Below, in pieces: positions 8,386 through 17,411 of a stretch of 64,000 nt of DNA (within the stretch, counting starts at the first letter, position 1; every line of letters starts with the position of its first letter). Source of the DNA: Natronococcus pandeyae (lineage in GTDB: Archaea > Halobacteriota > Halobacteria > Halobacteriales > Natrialbaceae); the NCBI RefSeq assembly GCF_008122205.1, contig NZ_PHNJ01000002.1:372001-436000 (forward strand), read 5' to 3'. Under the pieces are notes generated by a model, which had not been told where the DNA came from, ran no database searches, and saw only the letters and a list, made by a program, of their open reading frames with translations. The position numbers and the translations under genes are program-made.

Positions 8386-8817
8386 ATGTCTGCAGATGAT
8401 GAACGAGTCGGTTTTTACGCGATCCGCGAGGAACTGCCCGATCCCGAGACGTTTGCCGCGCTGCGCGAGGCCGCCGGCATGCCGCCGCGCTCGCTCGAGG
8501 GGATCGAACGCGGCCTGCCGAACTCGCTCTACGGCGTGATCGCGGTCCACGAACCGTCCGCCGAGGTCGTCGGCATGGGCCGGATCGTCGGCGACGGCGG
8601 CACGGTCTACCAGATCTCGGATATGGCCGTTCACCCGGACCACCAGGGACGAGGGCTCGGGACGCAAATCATGGAACATCTCGAGGCGTATCTCGAGGCG
8701 GAAGCTCCGCCGCGAGCGTACGTCACCCTCGTGGCGGACGTCGACGGCTTCTACGAGCGGTTCGGCTTCGAGGAGACCCGGCCGGCCTCGAAGGGGATGT
8801 ACCGCCGGACCGAGTGA
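8386..8817 (+). CDS. GNAT family N-acetyltransferase
   Basis: A 143-residue protein with the acetyl-CoA pyrophosphate loop in VHPDHQGRGLGTQIM (Q-G-R-G-L-G) and the C-terminal GNAT strand-helix FYERFGFEET. ISDMAVHPD is motif A strand beta-4. It probably acetylates a small molecule or protein amine; the target is unknown. I start at ATG 8386 (MSADDERV). A GTG at 8350 would add 12 residues but overlaps the inverted repeat upstream. Confidence 0.85.
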   Translation: MSADDERVGFYAIREELPDPETFAALREAAGMPPRSLEGIERGLPNSLYGVIAVHEPSAEVVGMGRIVGDGGTVYQISDMAVHPDHQGRGLGTQIMEHLEAYLEAEAPPRAYVTLVADVDGFYERFGFEETRPASKGMYRRTE

Positions 8818-8880
8818 GCCGGATTTCGAGGCGCCGAGCGCTCCGCAGCTTTTTCGACTTTCCGGCGCATTGAAACGGAT

Positions 8881-9660
8881 ATGAGCGACTTCGACAAGGA
8901 AGCCGAGCGCGAGAAGCTTCGAGAGAAGTACGAGCGCGACGAGGCCGACCGGAAGGCTACCCAGCGGATGAGCGACCTCCTGCTGAAGGGCGCGACGATG
9001 ACCAACACCCACTGTGGCACCTGCGGTGATCCGCTCTTCCAGCAGGACGGGACGACGTTCTGTCCCAGCTGTCACGGGAACCCCGACGCCGTCCAGGGGA
9101 CGGATCTCGAGGCACAGCCGGCCGATTCTTCGGCCGATCGGTCAGCGGCCGCGGAATCGACCCCCCAGTCCGCAGCTGAGGAGCCGGCTACCCAGTCGGC
9201 AGCCGAGGAGTCGGCGACCGAACCCGACGATACCGATCGACCCCAGCCCGGAACGGCCGGCGACGACTCGGCTCCCGCCGGAGACGCTCCGGACGCCGCC
9301 CCGGAGCGGAGGGGACAGACGGCCGAGACGGATCCGGCCGGCGACTCGAGCGACCAGCCCACGTCACCGTCGTCCCGACCGACGCCGGATCGAGAGGTCC
9401 GGACACAGTCGTCCCAGCCCGAGCCGTCTCGAGGGAGTGGGACGAACCGAGCGCAGTACGACGAGCATCACTCCGGATCGAGCCGTACGCCCCCCGAGAA
9501 CGCGTCACCGCCGGGCGGTCTCGACGACGCTCACGCCTCGCTGGTCGCTGCACTCGAGAAGTTCGCGCGTGAGGCCGCCGAGACGGACGATCCGCGGTAC
9601 GCGAAGGAGTGTCTGGAAGCCGCTCGCGAGGCGAGCGAGACGCTCGACGTGCTTCGCTAA
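8881..9660 (+). CDS. Zinc-ribbon protein with SSSCA1/p27-like N terminus and disordered linker
   Basis: A 259-residue protein in three parts. Residues 1-35 are a charged helix with KLREKYERDEADRK and MSDLLLKGATM. Next is a zinc ribbon, CGTCGDPLF plus FCPSC (residues 45-63). About 140 residues of Ala/Pro/Ser/Glu-rich disordered linker follow, with near repeats such as QSAAEEPAT and QSAAEESAT. The last 45 residues form a compact helical segment starting DDAHASLVAALEKFARE. The N-terminal architecture matches the Sjogren's syndrome/scleroderma autoantigen 1 family common in archaea, of unknown function. It converges with the DCC gene with a 4-base overlap. Confidence 0.75.
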   Translation: MSDFDKEAEREKLREKYERDEADRKATQRMSDLLLKGATMTNTHCGTCGDPLFQQDGTTFCPSCHGNPDAVQGTDLEAQPADSSADRSAAAESTPQSAAEEPATQSAAEESATEPDDTDRPQPGTAGDDSAPAGDAPDAAPERRGQTAETDPAGDSSDQPTSPSSRPTPDREVRTQSSQPEPSRGSGTNRAQYDEHHSGSSRTPPENASPPGGLDDAHASLVAALEKFAREAAETDDPRYAKECLEAAREASETLDVLR

Positions 9661-10073
9661 TCGAGAAATCGTTCCTGAACGTTCCCGGTCGGCATCATGC
9701 ACTGGTCTTTCTTGCCGAACAGCCGATACCGGTTGGCGGCGACGAGGTCGTACCCCCAGTCGCGCAGCCGCCGCGGGAGGAATCGCAGCGGGCGAGCGAG
9801 CGTGTAGACCCCGCCGAGGATGGTGGCGATCCTGATGACGGCCGAGGACTTGACGTACGCGTCCTCGCCCTCGATGAGGACGATCGAGTCCAGTTCGTCG
9901 TCCGCGAGGCCGTGCTCGGCGAGCAGTCGCTTGCCGACGTCGGACTGGAGCGACGCGAAGTGAAAGACACCCTCCGTGTCTCGCGGGACGACGAACTGGA
10001 CGAAGCCAGCACAGAGGTTACAGACGCCATCGAAGAGCACGATCGGCTCCTCGTCGGGAATCTCTTCGCTCAT
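9657..10073 (-). CDS. DCC family thiol-disulfide oxidoreductase-like protein
   Basis: A 138-residue protein with the defining motif LFDGVCNLC (residues 13-21). In this family the D-x-x-C-x-x-C site resembles a redox-active thiol pair. The middle, SIVLIEGEDAYVKSSAVIRI, and the C-terminal part RLRDWGYDLVAANRYRLFGKK also match the family (YuxK-like). It lies next to, and on the same strand as, an HTTM membrane protein, a pairing seen widely in bacteria and archaea. The start at ATG 10073 is preferred over a 29-residue extension. Confidence 0.88.
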   Translation of the reverse strand: MSEEIPDEEPIVLFDGVCNLCAGFVQFVVPRDTEGVFHFASLQSDVGKRLLAEHGLADDELDSIVLIEGEDAYVKSSAVIRIATILGGVYTLARPLRFLPRRLRDWGYDLVAANRYRLFGKKDQCMMPTGNVQERFLD

Positions 10074-10173
10074 CGGATAGGTGAGCGTTCGCGACGATCG
10101 AAGTTCAGGGTTCCGGTCACCGTCCCGAGAACGGGTTCCGTCCCGCCGTTTACCGGTCACACAGTCTCGTAGA

Positions 10174-11769
10174 TTAGTTCCCCGGTGGCTGTATCTCCGA
10201 CGGCTCGTTGTCGCCGCAGCCGTACTGGTAGACGAGCCCCGTGCTCGTCTCGCGGTCCGCCGGCGAGGCCGTCGTGTTCATCGCCACGTCCTCGGTGACC
10301 CGGTACATGTTCACGTGGGTGAGCTCCGTGTCGTGTTCGTCCTCCCACGTGGTGCAGATGTACTCGGCCAGCTTCTCGGGTGCGTCGTTGCTATCGTGGT
10401 AACCGCCGCGGCGAACGCTGTTCATGTAAAATCGCTCCCGGTACGTGCCGTACTGTTTCTGGAGTTCGTCGTACGGCCGGTCGTAGGAGACCGTCGCCTG
10501 GCCGTTGTAGACGTCGATCACGTCGCCGTCTGCGGTCTGTGCCGGGAAGACGTAGTAGCCGTCGGTCGTCCGCGGCGTCGGCGCGAAGACGCTCCAGTCC
10601 GGCTGGTCGATGCTGAACTGCTGGGCAGTCCCCTCGATCCGTTCCTCGACGACCGTCTCCTCGTCGGCGACGCCGCCGATCGGAGCGAAACTCAGGGCCG
10701 TAAACAGCACCATCGAGACGAGGACGACGCCGATGCCCGCGCTGTAGGCCGTCTGTCTCGCGCGCCGCTGGCGCTCGCTATCGAACCGGGCCTCCGGGAA
10801 GGAGGCCGCGAACCGCTCGAGTTCGGCTCGTCGATCCGCGAACCGTCGCTGGTCGATCTCGAGGTAGCGAGCGACTGCCTGTAGATCCTCCCAGAACTGT
10901 GCCTGGAGGAACAGGGTGAGGCCGGCGATGGCGACGTACGAGAACGCACCGATCCGCACCGTGAAGATGAACGACGCGTGGCCCCCCATGAACATCGCGG
11001 CGAGCAGCATGCGCCGCCGACCGACCACGAGGAGCAGCGCCCACGAAGACAGGAGGAGGATGAACCATATCAGCCCGCCGATCTGCAGCAGGGTCTGGAA
11101 CTCGCGGAGGTAGGGTGCGAGGAAGTACGTCGTGTCGTCCAGCCCCATGATCAACGGCGTCGCCTCGCCGGTGGTCCACAGGTCGTTCTGTGCCTTGTGG
11201 TAGCCGTTGACGAAGTACATGTACACCATCTGTCCCAGGATGAGCGCGGAGGCGATACTCGCGACGCTCGCCCGCGGTTCCCGATCGGTGTGGACGGCGT
11301 CGACGGACCACCGTTCGCCGAGCGGGAGGAAGATGGCCCAGAACAGCAGCAGTCGGAACAGAACGTCGGCGTAGCTCAGGACCAGCGGGTTGTGGTGGTC
11401 CAGCGAGACGACGAAGAGAAAGGAGAGGATCGTCGCGATCCGTGTCTTGTAGCCGACGAGTAACTGTAGCGCGATCAGTCCCTGCAGGACGAACAGCGCG
11501 GCGACGAGTACCGGTTCGGTCGTCAGGTGGTAGACCGAGAACGCACCGTCGGAACTCATCGACTGTGCGAGCGACTGCGGGACGACGCCGTCGTCCGTGT
11601 AGAAGTACGTGAAATTTCGACTCCGAAGCAACAGATCCGCGATGATCAGTAGGCCGACGAACACGCGGAACACGGCCAGCGTCCGCGTATCGATCCGGAA
11701 AGAGTCGGCGACCCCTCGTTTGATTTTGCTCCCCAGTCCGGCGGAATCGGACGCGGTGTCAGCCGTCAT
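10174..11769 (-). CDS. HTTM domain membrane protein (vitamin K carboxylase-like)
   Basis: A 531-residue protein. About eight hydrophobic helices cover residues 30-360, including LAVFRVFVGLLIIADLLLR, LLLFWAIFLPLGERWSVDA and VYMYFVNGYHKAQNDLW, which match the HTTM/gamma-carboxylase-like fold. A C-terminal extracytoplasmic region of about 150 residues follows, with VFAPTPRTTDGYYVFP. Prokaryotic HTTM proteins are mostly uncharacterised. Co-location with a DCC protein (100 bases downstream) suggests a shared membrane redox role. The promoter should lie in 11770-12022, where an ATATATATT run occurs near 11990. Confidence 0.85.
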   Translation of the reverse strand: MTADTASDSAGLGSKIKRGVADSFRIDTRTLAVFRVFVGLLIIADLLLRSRNFTYFYTDDGVVPQSLAQSMSSDGAFSVYHLTTEPVLVAALFVLQGLIALQLLVGYKTRIATILSFLFVVSLDHHNPLVLSYADVLFRLLLFWAIFLPLGERWSVDAVHTDREPRASVASIASALILGQMVYMYFVNGYHKAQNDLWTTGEATPLIMGLDDTTYFLAPYLREFQTLLQIGGLIWFILLLSSWALLLVVGRRRMLLAAMFMGGHASFIFTVRIGAFSYVAIAGLTLFLQAQFWEDLQAVARYLEIDQRRFADRRAELERFAASFPEARFDSERQRRARQTAYSAGIGVVLVSMVLFTALSFAPIGGVADEETVVEERIEGTAQQFSIDQPDWSVFAPTPRTTDGYYVFPAQTADGDVIDVYNGQATVSYDRPYDELQKQYGTYRERFYMNSVRRGGYHDSNDAPEKLAEYICTTWEDEHDTELTHVNMYRVTEDVAMNTTASPADRETSTGLVYQYGCGDNEPSEIQPPGN

Positions 11770-12022
11770 CTGTCTCGGTCCGTCTGTTCCGTTGGCTCGC
11801 GTGCGTCGCGCTCGAGCGTTGCGCGTCGCCGCGTCCGTCCGTGTCGTGTAAGTCCCCCATCATTGTGCACCGTTACTAATCGAGCTATTCGCCGCTCCCT
11901 CCTCGATCGAGGCAGTTCCGACACTCGTCTGTCCGGACCGCCTGCGGAGGGAGCAGGTCGGCTATCTCCAAGATAGTCGACACGGAACTGATATATATTT
12001 TCCGCTCCCCGTCGAGGGATCC

Positions 12023-14461
12023 CTACTCCTCGTACTCGGTGCCGATGACCTCGCGGATCCGCTCGGCGGTCACCCGACCGACTCCCTCCGCCTCCATCAA
12101 CTCCTCCTCGGTCGCGATCATCACGGCCTCGACGGTACCGAACTCGCCGAGAAGCGATCGCGCCGTTACGGGGCCGATCTCGGCGATCGAGGAGACGACG
12201 TACTCCTGCTGTTCGGCCAGCGTCTTCGCCTGCTTCTCGCCGTGGACCGAAACCTCCCGATTCGAGGTCTCCTGCTCGCGGCCGGCGATCACCGCGAGCA
12301 GGTCGGTCGTGTCGCCCTCGCTCTCGGTGCGGAGGACGCTCGCGCCGAAGTCGACCGCGAGACTCGAGAGCGCGCCCCGGACGGCGTTCGGGTGGACGTC
12401 GCGCTGTTCGTACAGTCCCTCGCCCTCGACGACCACGATCGGGCGCGCGTAGTGGCGCCCCATCGCACCGACCTGTTCGAAGACCGACCGGTCGCCCCCG
12501 ACCAGCGAGTCGACGAAGTCGGCGACCGACTTTCGCTCGACGACCACCCGATCCGACAGCACGTAGTCGCCTACGTCGAGCGTTTCCAGGCGCACCTCGT
12601 ACTCCTCGCGCCTCGAGAGTTCCCGCGCGATGTTGGCGTCCATCTCGCGCTGGTCGGCGACGACCTCGACGGTCTCGCCCTCGGCGTGCGGTTCGTGCGT
12701 TTCGACCTCCTCGTCGGCCGTCGCCTCGTCGCTGGTACTCGATTCCGAGTTCGCTTCGTCGAATTTTTGCAGTCCTGGCTGGTTTGAAACCCCCTCGTTT
12801 CCGCTGGAACCCCCGCTCCCTGGTTGCGGTTTTTCCGCTCCCCCGTTCACTTTCGCTTCGGTGTCGAACGCCGCCAGCGACTGCTGGGCGGCGTCGAGTT
12901 CGTCCTCGAGTTCGTCGGCCATCCCCTTCAGCTCGCGCAGTTCCGACTCCATCTCCTTCTCGCGGCGCTGTGAGATCCAGAAGTAGGCTTCGTCGCGGGT
13001 GTCTTCGGCCATCAGGACGACGACGCGCCCCTCGGACTGACGGCCCGTCCGGCCCTTGCGCTGGATCGACCGGATCGCCGTCGGAACGGGTTCGTAGAAG
13101 AGCACGAGGTCGACCTCCGGCACGTCCAGTCCCTCCTCGGCGACCGATGTCGAGACCAGCACCTCGAACTCCCCGGCGCGGAAGGCGTCGAGCACCTCCT
13201 GCTGTTGGTTCTGGGTCATCCCGTCGGAGCCCTCGCGGTCGCCCTGTCCGACGAACCGTTTGGCGTCGAAGCTCTCGGAGAGGAAGTCGGTCAGGGCCTC
13301 GGCCGTGTCGCGCGATTCCGTGAAGATGATCACGCGCTCGCCGCCCTCGAGACCCAGCGTCTCGGCGAGGAGCATTCGGGTCTTGCGGTACTTGGGGTGG
13401 AGTTCGTCGAAGTTCTCGGCCTGTCGCATCGCCTCGCGGACCCGGGGATCGGAGACCATCCGCTGGCTGGCCTTCGACGCGCCCGACGAGCGGGCCTGGT
13501 TGCGCTGGCGATCGAAGTACCGTCGCAGGGCCTCGACGCTCTGGGTCTCGACCAGGGTGACCGCCTGCCGGAGTTTCATCACCTCCGCGTGGACGGACAT
13601 CCCTTTGAACCCCTCCGACTGGTCGTTGTTGATCAGCTCCTGGAGCTCCGCGCGCATCCGGTTCAGGTCCTTCTGAGACTGGTCGGGCTGGGTCGACGAC
13701 GCGACGCCGAGTTCCTTGAGTTTCTCGAGGCGGTCCGTTATCACCTCGTTCAGCGCGTCACGGATCTCGAGCACCTCCTCGGGGAGGTCGATTCGCTCCC
13801 ACTCGACCTCGGTGTCGTGGGTGAACTCGTCGACGTCGGCGTCCTCCTCGGTCATCACCTCGACCTCCTGGAGGCCGAGGTTCTCACAGACCTCGAGGAT
13901 GGCCTCCTCGTCGCCGCCGGGCGACGCCGACATTCCGGTGACGAGCGGCTCCTGGGCGTCGGCGTGGTAGCGCTCGGCGATGTAGTTGTACGCGTAGTCG
14001 CCGGTCGCCCGGTGGCACTCGTCGAAGGTGCAGTGGGTGACGCCGGCGAGCGAGATCCGACTGCCGACGAGGTCGTTCTCGATCACCTGGGGGGTGGCCA
14101 TCACGATCGTCGCCTCCTCCCAGAGTTCGGCGCGGTCGTCCGGACTGACGTCGCCGGTGAAGACGACGATCTCGTCGTCGGGAACCTTGAGAGCCTCGCG
14201 GTAGAACTCCGCGTGCTGCTGGACGAGTGGTTTCGTCGGGGCGAGCATCAGTGCAGTGCCGCCGACCTCGTCGAGCCGTCGCGCCGTCACGAGCAGGCTC
14301 ACCGTCGTCTTGCCGAGTCCCGTCGGGAGACAGACGAGCGTGTGGTGGTTCGCGGCCGTCCCCGCGAGCTTGAGCTGGTAGAGCCGTCGCTCGAGGAAGT
14401 TCGGCTCGAGTAGCGGGTGATCGATAGTGGGCTGGCCGCCGTCCTCGTCCGTCGCTGCCAT
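12023..14461 (-). CDS. hef: Hef: SF2 helicase fused to XPF/FANCM-type nuclease
   Basis: An 812-residue fork-repair enzyme. The helicase half shows Walker A PTGLGKT (46-52), DECH (147-150), motif III SAS (178-180) and motif VI QRKGRTGR (467-474). A disordered acidic linker of about 70 residues follows. The ERCC4 nuclease then has ADQRE (602-606) and GDYVLSDRVVVERKS (631-645), ending with tandem HhH motifs (IGPVTARSLLGEFGT and AEGVGRVTAERI). Hef acts on stalled forks and branched DNA. Linker residues 561-568 (QPGLQKFD) resemble a weak PCNA-binding motif. The start at ATG 14461 removes a 35-residue artefactual leader. Confidence 0.95.
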   Translation of the reverse strand: MAATDEDGGQPTIDHPLLEPNFLERRLYQLKLAGTAANHHTLVCLPTGLGKTTVSLLVTARRLDEVGGTALMLAPTKPLVQQHAEFYREALKVPDDEIVVFTGDVSPDDRAELWEEATIVMATPQVIENDLVGSRISLAGVTHCTFDECHRATGDYAYNYIAERYHADAQEPLVTGMSASPGGDEEAILEVCENLGLQEVEVMTEEDADVDEFTHDTEVEWERIDLPEEVLEIRDALNEVITDRLEKLKELGVASSTQPDQSQKDLNRMRAELQELINNDQSEGFKGMSVHAEVMKLRQAVTLVETQSVEALRRYFDRQRNQARSSGASKASQRMVSDPRVREAMRQAENFDELHPKYRKTRMLLAETLGLEGGERVIIFTESRDTAEALTDFLSESFDAKRFVGQGDREGSDGMTQNQQQEVLDAFRAGEFEVLVSTSVAEEGLDVPEVDLVLFYEPVPTAIRSIQRKGRTGRQSEGRVVVLMAEDTRDEAYFWISQRREKEMESELRELKGMADELEDELDAAQQSLAAFDTEAKVNGGAEKPQPGSGGSSGNEGVSNQPGLQKFDEANSESSTSDEATADEEVETHEPHAEGETVEVVADQREMDANIARELSRREEYEVRLETLDVGDYVLSDRVVVERKSVADFVDSLVGGDRSVFEQVGAMGRHYARPIVVVEGEGLYEQRDVHPNAVRGALSSLAVDFGASVLRTESEGDTTDLLAVIAGREQETSNREVSVHGEKQAKTLAEQQEYVVSSIAEIGPVTARSLLGEFGTVEAVMIATEEELMEAEGVGRVTAERIREVIGTEYEE

Positions 14462-14599
14462 TGCTGGGCGTTCACCCTCGCTGTGAATAAGGGTTCTCGT
14501 ACCGCGGTGAAAGTGGACGTTCGGTGTAACCCCCCGAGACGGCCACGAATCCGGCCCGCTGGCCACCGATATAAACGCACCCGCGCCCTACGAACGGGT

Positions 14600-15100
14600 A
14601 TGGAAACCCGAACACCGATCCGACGGTTACCCGACGGCGGGTCGATACTCGCCGCGATCGGGTTCGTCGTCCTCGTCAACGTCGTCGGCAGCGTCCCAGG
14701 CGTCCTCTCCTCGCCCGACACGGCCTGGTTCCGGAGCCTCGAGAAGCCGTGGTTCTACCCGCCCGATATCGCGTTCCCCGTCGCCTGGACCCTGCTGTTT
14801 ACGCTGCTAGGGATCGCGCTCTGGCTGGTCTGGCGCAGCGACGCCGACGGTCGGCGACTCGCGCTGGGGCTGTTCGTCGCCCAGATGGCGTTCAACGTCG
14901 CCTGGACGCCGGCCTTCTTTACGCTCGAGGCGCCCCTGGTCGCGCTCGGAATCATCATCGCGCTCTGGGTACTCATCACGGCCACCATCGCCGCGTTCCG
15001 GCGCGTCGACCGTCGTGCCGCGGCGTTGCTCCTCCCGTATCTCGCCTGGGTAACGTTCGCGACGGTGCTCAACTTCGAACTCTGGCGGCTGAACGCCTGA
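14600..15100 (+). CDS. TspO/MBR family membrane protein
   Basis: A 166-residue five-helix protein. The family-typical EKPWFYPPDIAFPVAWTLLF follows helix 1, with AQMAFNVAWTPAFF in helix 3 and conserved Trp residues throughout. TspO proteins bind porphyrins and sterol-like ligands. A link to the tetrapyrrole genes 30 kb away is only a thought. The start at ATG 14600 is preceded by a TATATAAA-like stretch (about 14568-14576). Confidence 0.9.
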   Translation: METRTPIRRLPDGGSILAAIGFVVLVNVVGSVPGVLSSPDTAWFRSLEKPWFYPPDIAFPVAWTLLFTLLGIALWLVWRSDADGRRLALGLFVAQMAFNVAWTPAFFTLEAPLVALGIIIALWVLITATIAAFRRVDRRAAALLLPYLAWVTFATVLNFELWRLNA

Positions 15101-15593
15101 GTCGGATCCGGTGAGATCCGCCGCGAAGTGATCGGTTCGATCGATAACCGGGCGAATAACTCGTCATCTCCGCGCGAGGCCGAAGCCCCCGCAGAAGTCT
15201 CCGCATTACTGTCGGCAGCGTCGGTGTCGCTGCTCGGAACGGTCGCGGGAAAACCCGGTACGCCGAGGATACCGAGCGATCGCCCGCCGATCGGTTTCCA
15301 GCCGAAGACGGCATGCGGACGGCGACCAGTGTCGACGATGCAACGCCGATCGCTGCGACGGTACGTCTCGGAAAACTCGCGGTACGGGGTGGATTACAAT
15401 GACTGTCCCGGAACTGCCACCTTCCAGTGAAAGCGACGGATTATCGTCCCGTTCAGCGATCGAGATCGATGCATCGCTCACAGGATACTCTTTCTCCGCC
15501 GTCTGGACTCGCCCGTCTCTCCCGGTTGCCGAATCGGACCCGACCGGACGGCCGACGTCGCCGAACGACGGGCGCGCTCGTGACGATCGATCT
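15101..15593. other. Intergenic region, no gene seen
   Basis: This is 493 bases between the TspO gene and the flippase, both on the + strand. The open frame that continues upstream of the flippase start to 15399 reads as Ser/Pro-rich sequence without domain features. No RNA gene or strong repeat was seen. It presumably holds the flippase promoter. Confidence 0.5.
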
Positions 15594-17060
15594 ATGTCGG
15601 TAACGGACCGTATCGTCCAGGGATTCAAGGCCACACTCGGGGCTCGTCTCGTCAACAATATCGCGAACGGGCTGTTGATGCTGTTGCTCGCTCGCGTCTT
15701 GTTGACACCCGACGAGTACGGCCTGCTGTTTCTCATCATCGCGATCGTCTCCATCGCCCAGCTCGGCGCGGATCTCGGACTCTCGCGGTCCGCCGCACGA
15801 TACGTCTCGGACAACAAGGAAACCGAGCCGTCGACGATTCCCTACCTCTTGCGGACCTCGTTGCAGTACCGACTACTGCTGCTCGGTATCGTCGCGGCGA
15901 TTCTCGTCCTCTCGCGGGATCTGATCGCGACGGTCCTCGAGACGCCGGAGCTGTCGACGCTGCTCCTCCTCGGGGCGGTCTATCTCGTCTTCCAGTCGCT
16001 CTGCTCGTACCACCAGACGCTCTTCCAGGGGTTCAACCGGGTCGACCTGAGCGCCGTCGTCGAAATCACCAACAACGTCACTCGAGTCCTGTTCGTCGTC
16101 GGGTTGACGGCGCTCGGGCTGGGGGTCGCCGGAGCGCTGTTGGGCTACGTTCTCGGTCTCGCGCTCGCGACGGTGATCGGTGCCGTGTTCCTGTACCGCC
16201 GGTTCTACACCGAGTACCGGGACGGCGGCGGCAGTAAATCGCTTCGCAACCGGATGCTTCGCTACAGCGTTCCGCTGACCGCCTCACACAGCGCGAATAT
16301 CCTCGATCGGCGCGTCGATACGGTTCTCGTCGCGTTCTTTGCCAGCCCCATTGCAGTGAGTTACTACGTCCTCGGGAAACAGATCTCCGAGTTCGTTACC
16401 GTCCCCTCCGGATCGCTCGGTTTCTCCATCTCGCCGACGTTCGGCGAGCAGAAGGCGAACGACTCGCTCGATCAGGTTGCTCGGATCTACGAGACCTCGT
16501 TGCAGTACGTCTTTTTGCTGTACATCCCGGCCGCGGTCGGAATGATCCTCGTGGCGGAACCCGCCATCAATCTCGTCTTCGGCGCCGATTACGCCGGCGC
16601 GGCCCCCGTTCTTCAGGTACTCGGGGTCTACGTCTTCTTCCAGTCGATCACGGACGTCACTACGAACGGGCTGGACTACCTCGGGCGCGCAAAGGCGCGG
16701 GCGGTCGCAAAGGGAACGACGTCCGTCGGAAACGTCGTCCTCAACGTTCTCTTGATCCCGATCTACGGTGTGACGGGGGCGGCGCTGGCGACAGTCATCA
16801 CGTTCGGCATCTACACGCTGGTCAACGTCTACGTCATGCACCTCGAGCTCTCGCTGAATTTCGCCCGTCTCGGCCGGTCGTTCGCGCTCGCGAGCGCTAT
16901 CTCGCTCGGAATGGGCGCCCTGGTGTTTCTGCTCGTTCCCTACGTCTCGAACGTGCTCGCGCTCGCCGGCGTTATCGCACTCGGCGTGTTCGTCTGGGGC
17001 GTGCTCGCAACCCTGAGCGGCGTGATGAACCCGCGCGAGACGATCGCGCTCCTGACGTGA
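15594..17060 (+). CDS. Lipid-linked oligosaccharide flippase-like protein (MOP superfamily)
   Basis: A 488-residue protein with about 14 hydrophobic segments. Its N terminus, RIVQGFKATLGARLVNNIAN, matches polysaccharide-biosynthesis flippases (Wzx/RfbX-like). LRYSVPLTASHSANILDRRVD and LGFSISPTFGEQ in the middle are typical of haloarchaeal members such as AglR-like proteins. It is expected to move lipid-linked glycans across the membrane for surface glycosylation. No glycosyltransferases are adjacent. The start at ATG 15594 (MSVTDRIVQ) is chosen because the upstream 65 codons look non-coding. Confidence 0.85.
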   Translation: MSVTDRIVQGFKATLGARLVNNIANGLLMLLLARVLLTPDEYGLLFLIIAIVSIAQLGADLGLSRSAARYVSDNKETEPSTIPYLLRTSLQYRLLLLGIVAAILVLSRDLIATVLETPELSTLLLLGAVYLVFQSLCSYHQTLFQGFNRVDLSAVVEITNNVTRVLFVVGLTALGLGVAGALLGYVLGLALATVIGAVFLYRRFYTEYRDGGGSKSLRNRMLRYSVPLTASHSANILDRRVDTVLVAFFASPIAVSYYVLGKQISEFVTVPSGSLGFSISPTFGEQKANDSLDQVARIYETSLQYVFLLYIPAAVGMILVAEPAINLVFGADYAGAAPVLQVLGVYVFFQSITDVTTNGLDYLGRAKARAVAKGTTSVGNVVLNVLLIPIYGVTGAALATVITFGIYTLVNVYVMHLELSLNFARLGRSFALASAISLGMGALVFLLVPYVSNVLALAGVIALGVFVWGVLATLSGVMNPRETIALLT

Positions 17061-17411
17061 ACCCGGACGGGCTCGAGACCCCGCTCGCGTACAGATTTGC
17101 ACACCGATCGAAACGTCTCGAACGGGATCACGAGTGGCCTCCATCGGGCAACACGCTCCACCGACAGCGACACCGCTGAAGGGACCGCTACCGAGTACGC
17201 GGGAGCTGTCAGCGCCGCATCTGTGCCGAGTCTGCGCGGCGACGAGAATTCGGTGCACGACCCGCCCTGGCAACAGGGAGTTCCACGCCGTCCCCGATCC
17301 ACTGATCCGAGGCGTGGATGTGATTCGCCCGTAGCGAACGGAGGGTCCCCTCGAACCGTCCGGACAGTACGATTTCGACGGTGCCCTTGCCGTCGACCTT
17401 CGACCCGCGTC
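17061..17411. other. Convergent intergenic region, no gene seen
   Basis: This is 351 bases between the 3' ends of the flippase (+) and a membrane-anchored protein (-). The minus frame stays open from 17209, but it lacks a start of its own and has no recognisable domain. I saw no RNA gene. Confidence 0.5.
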
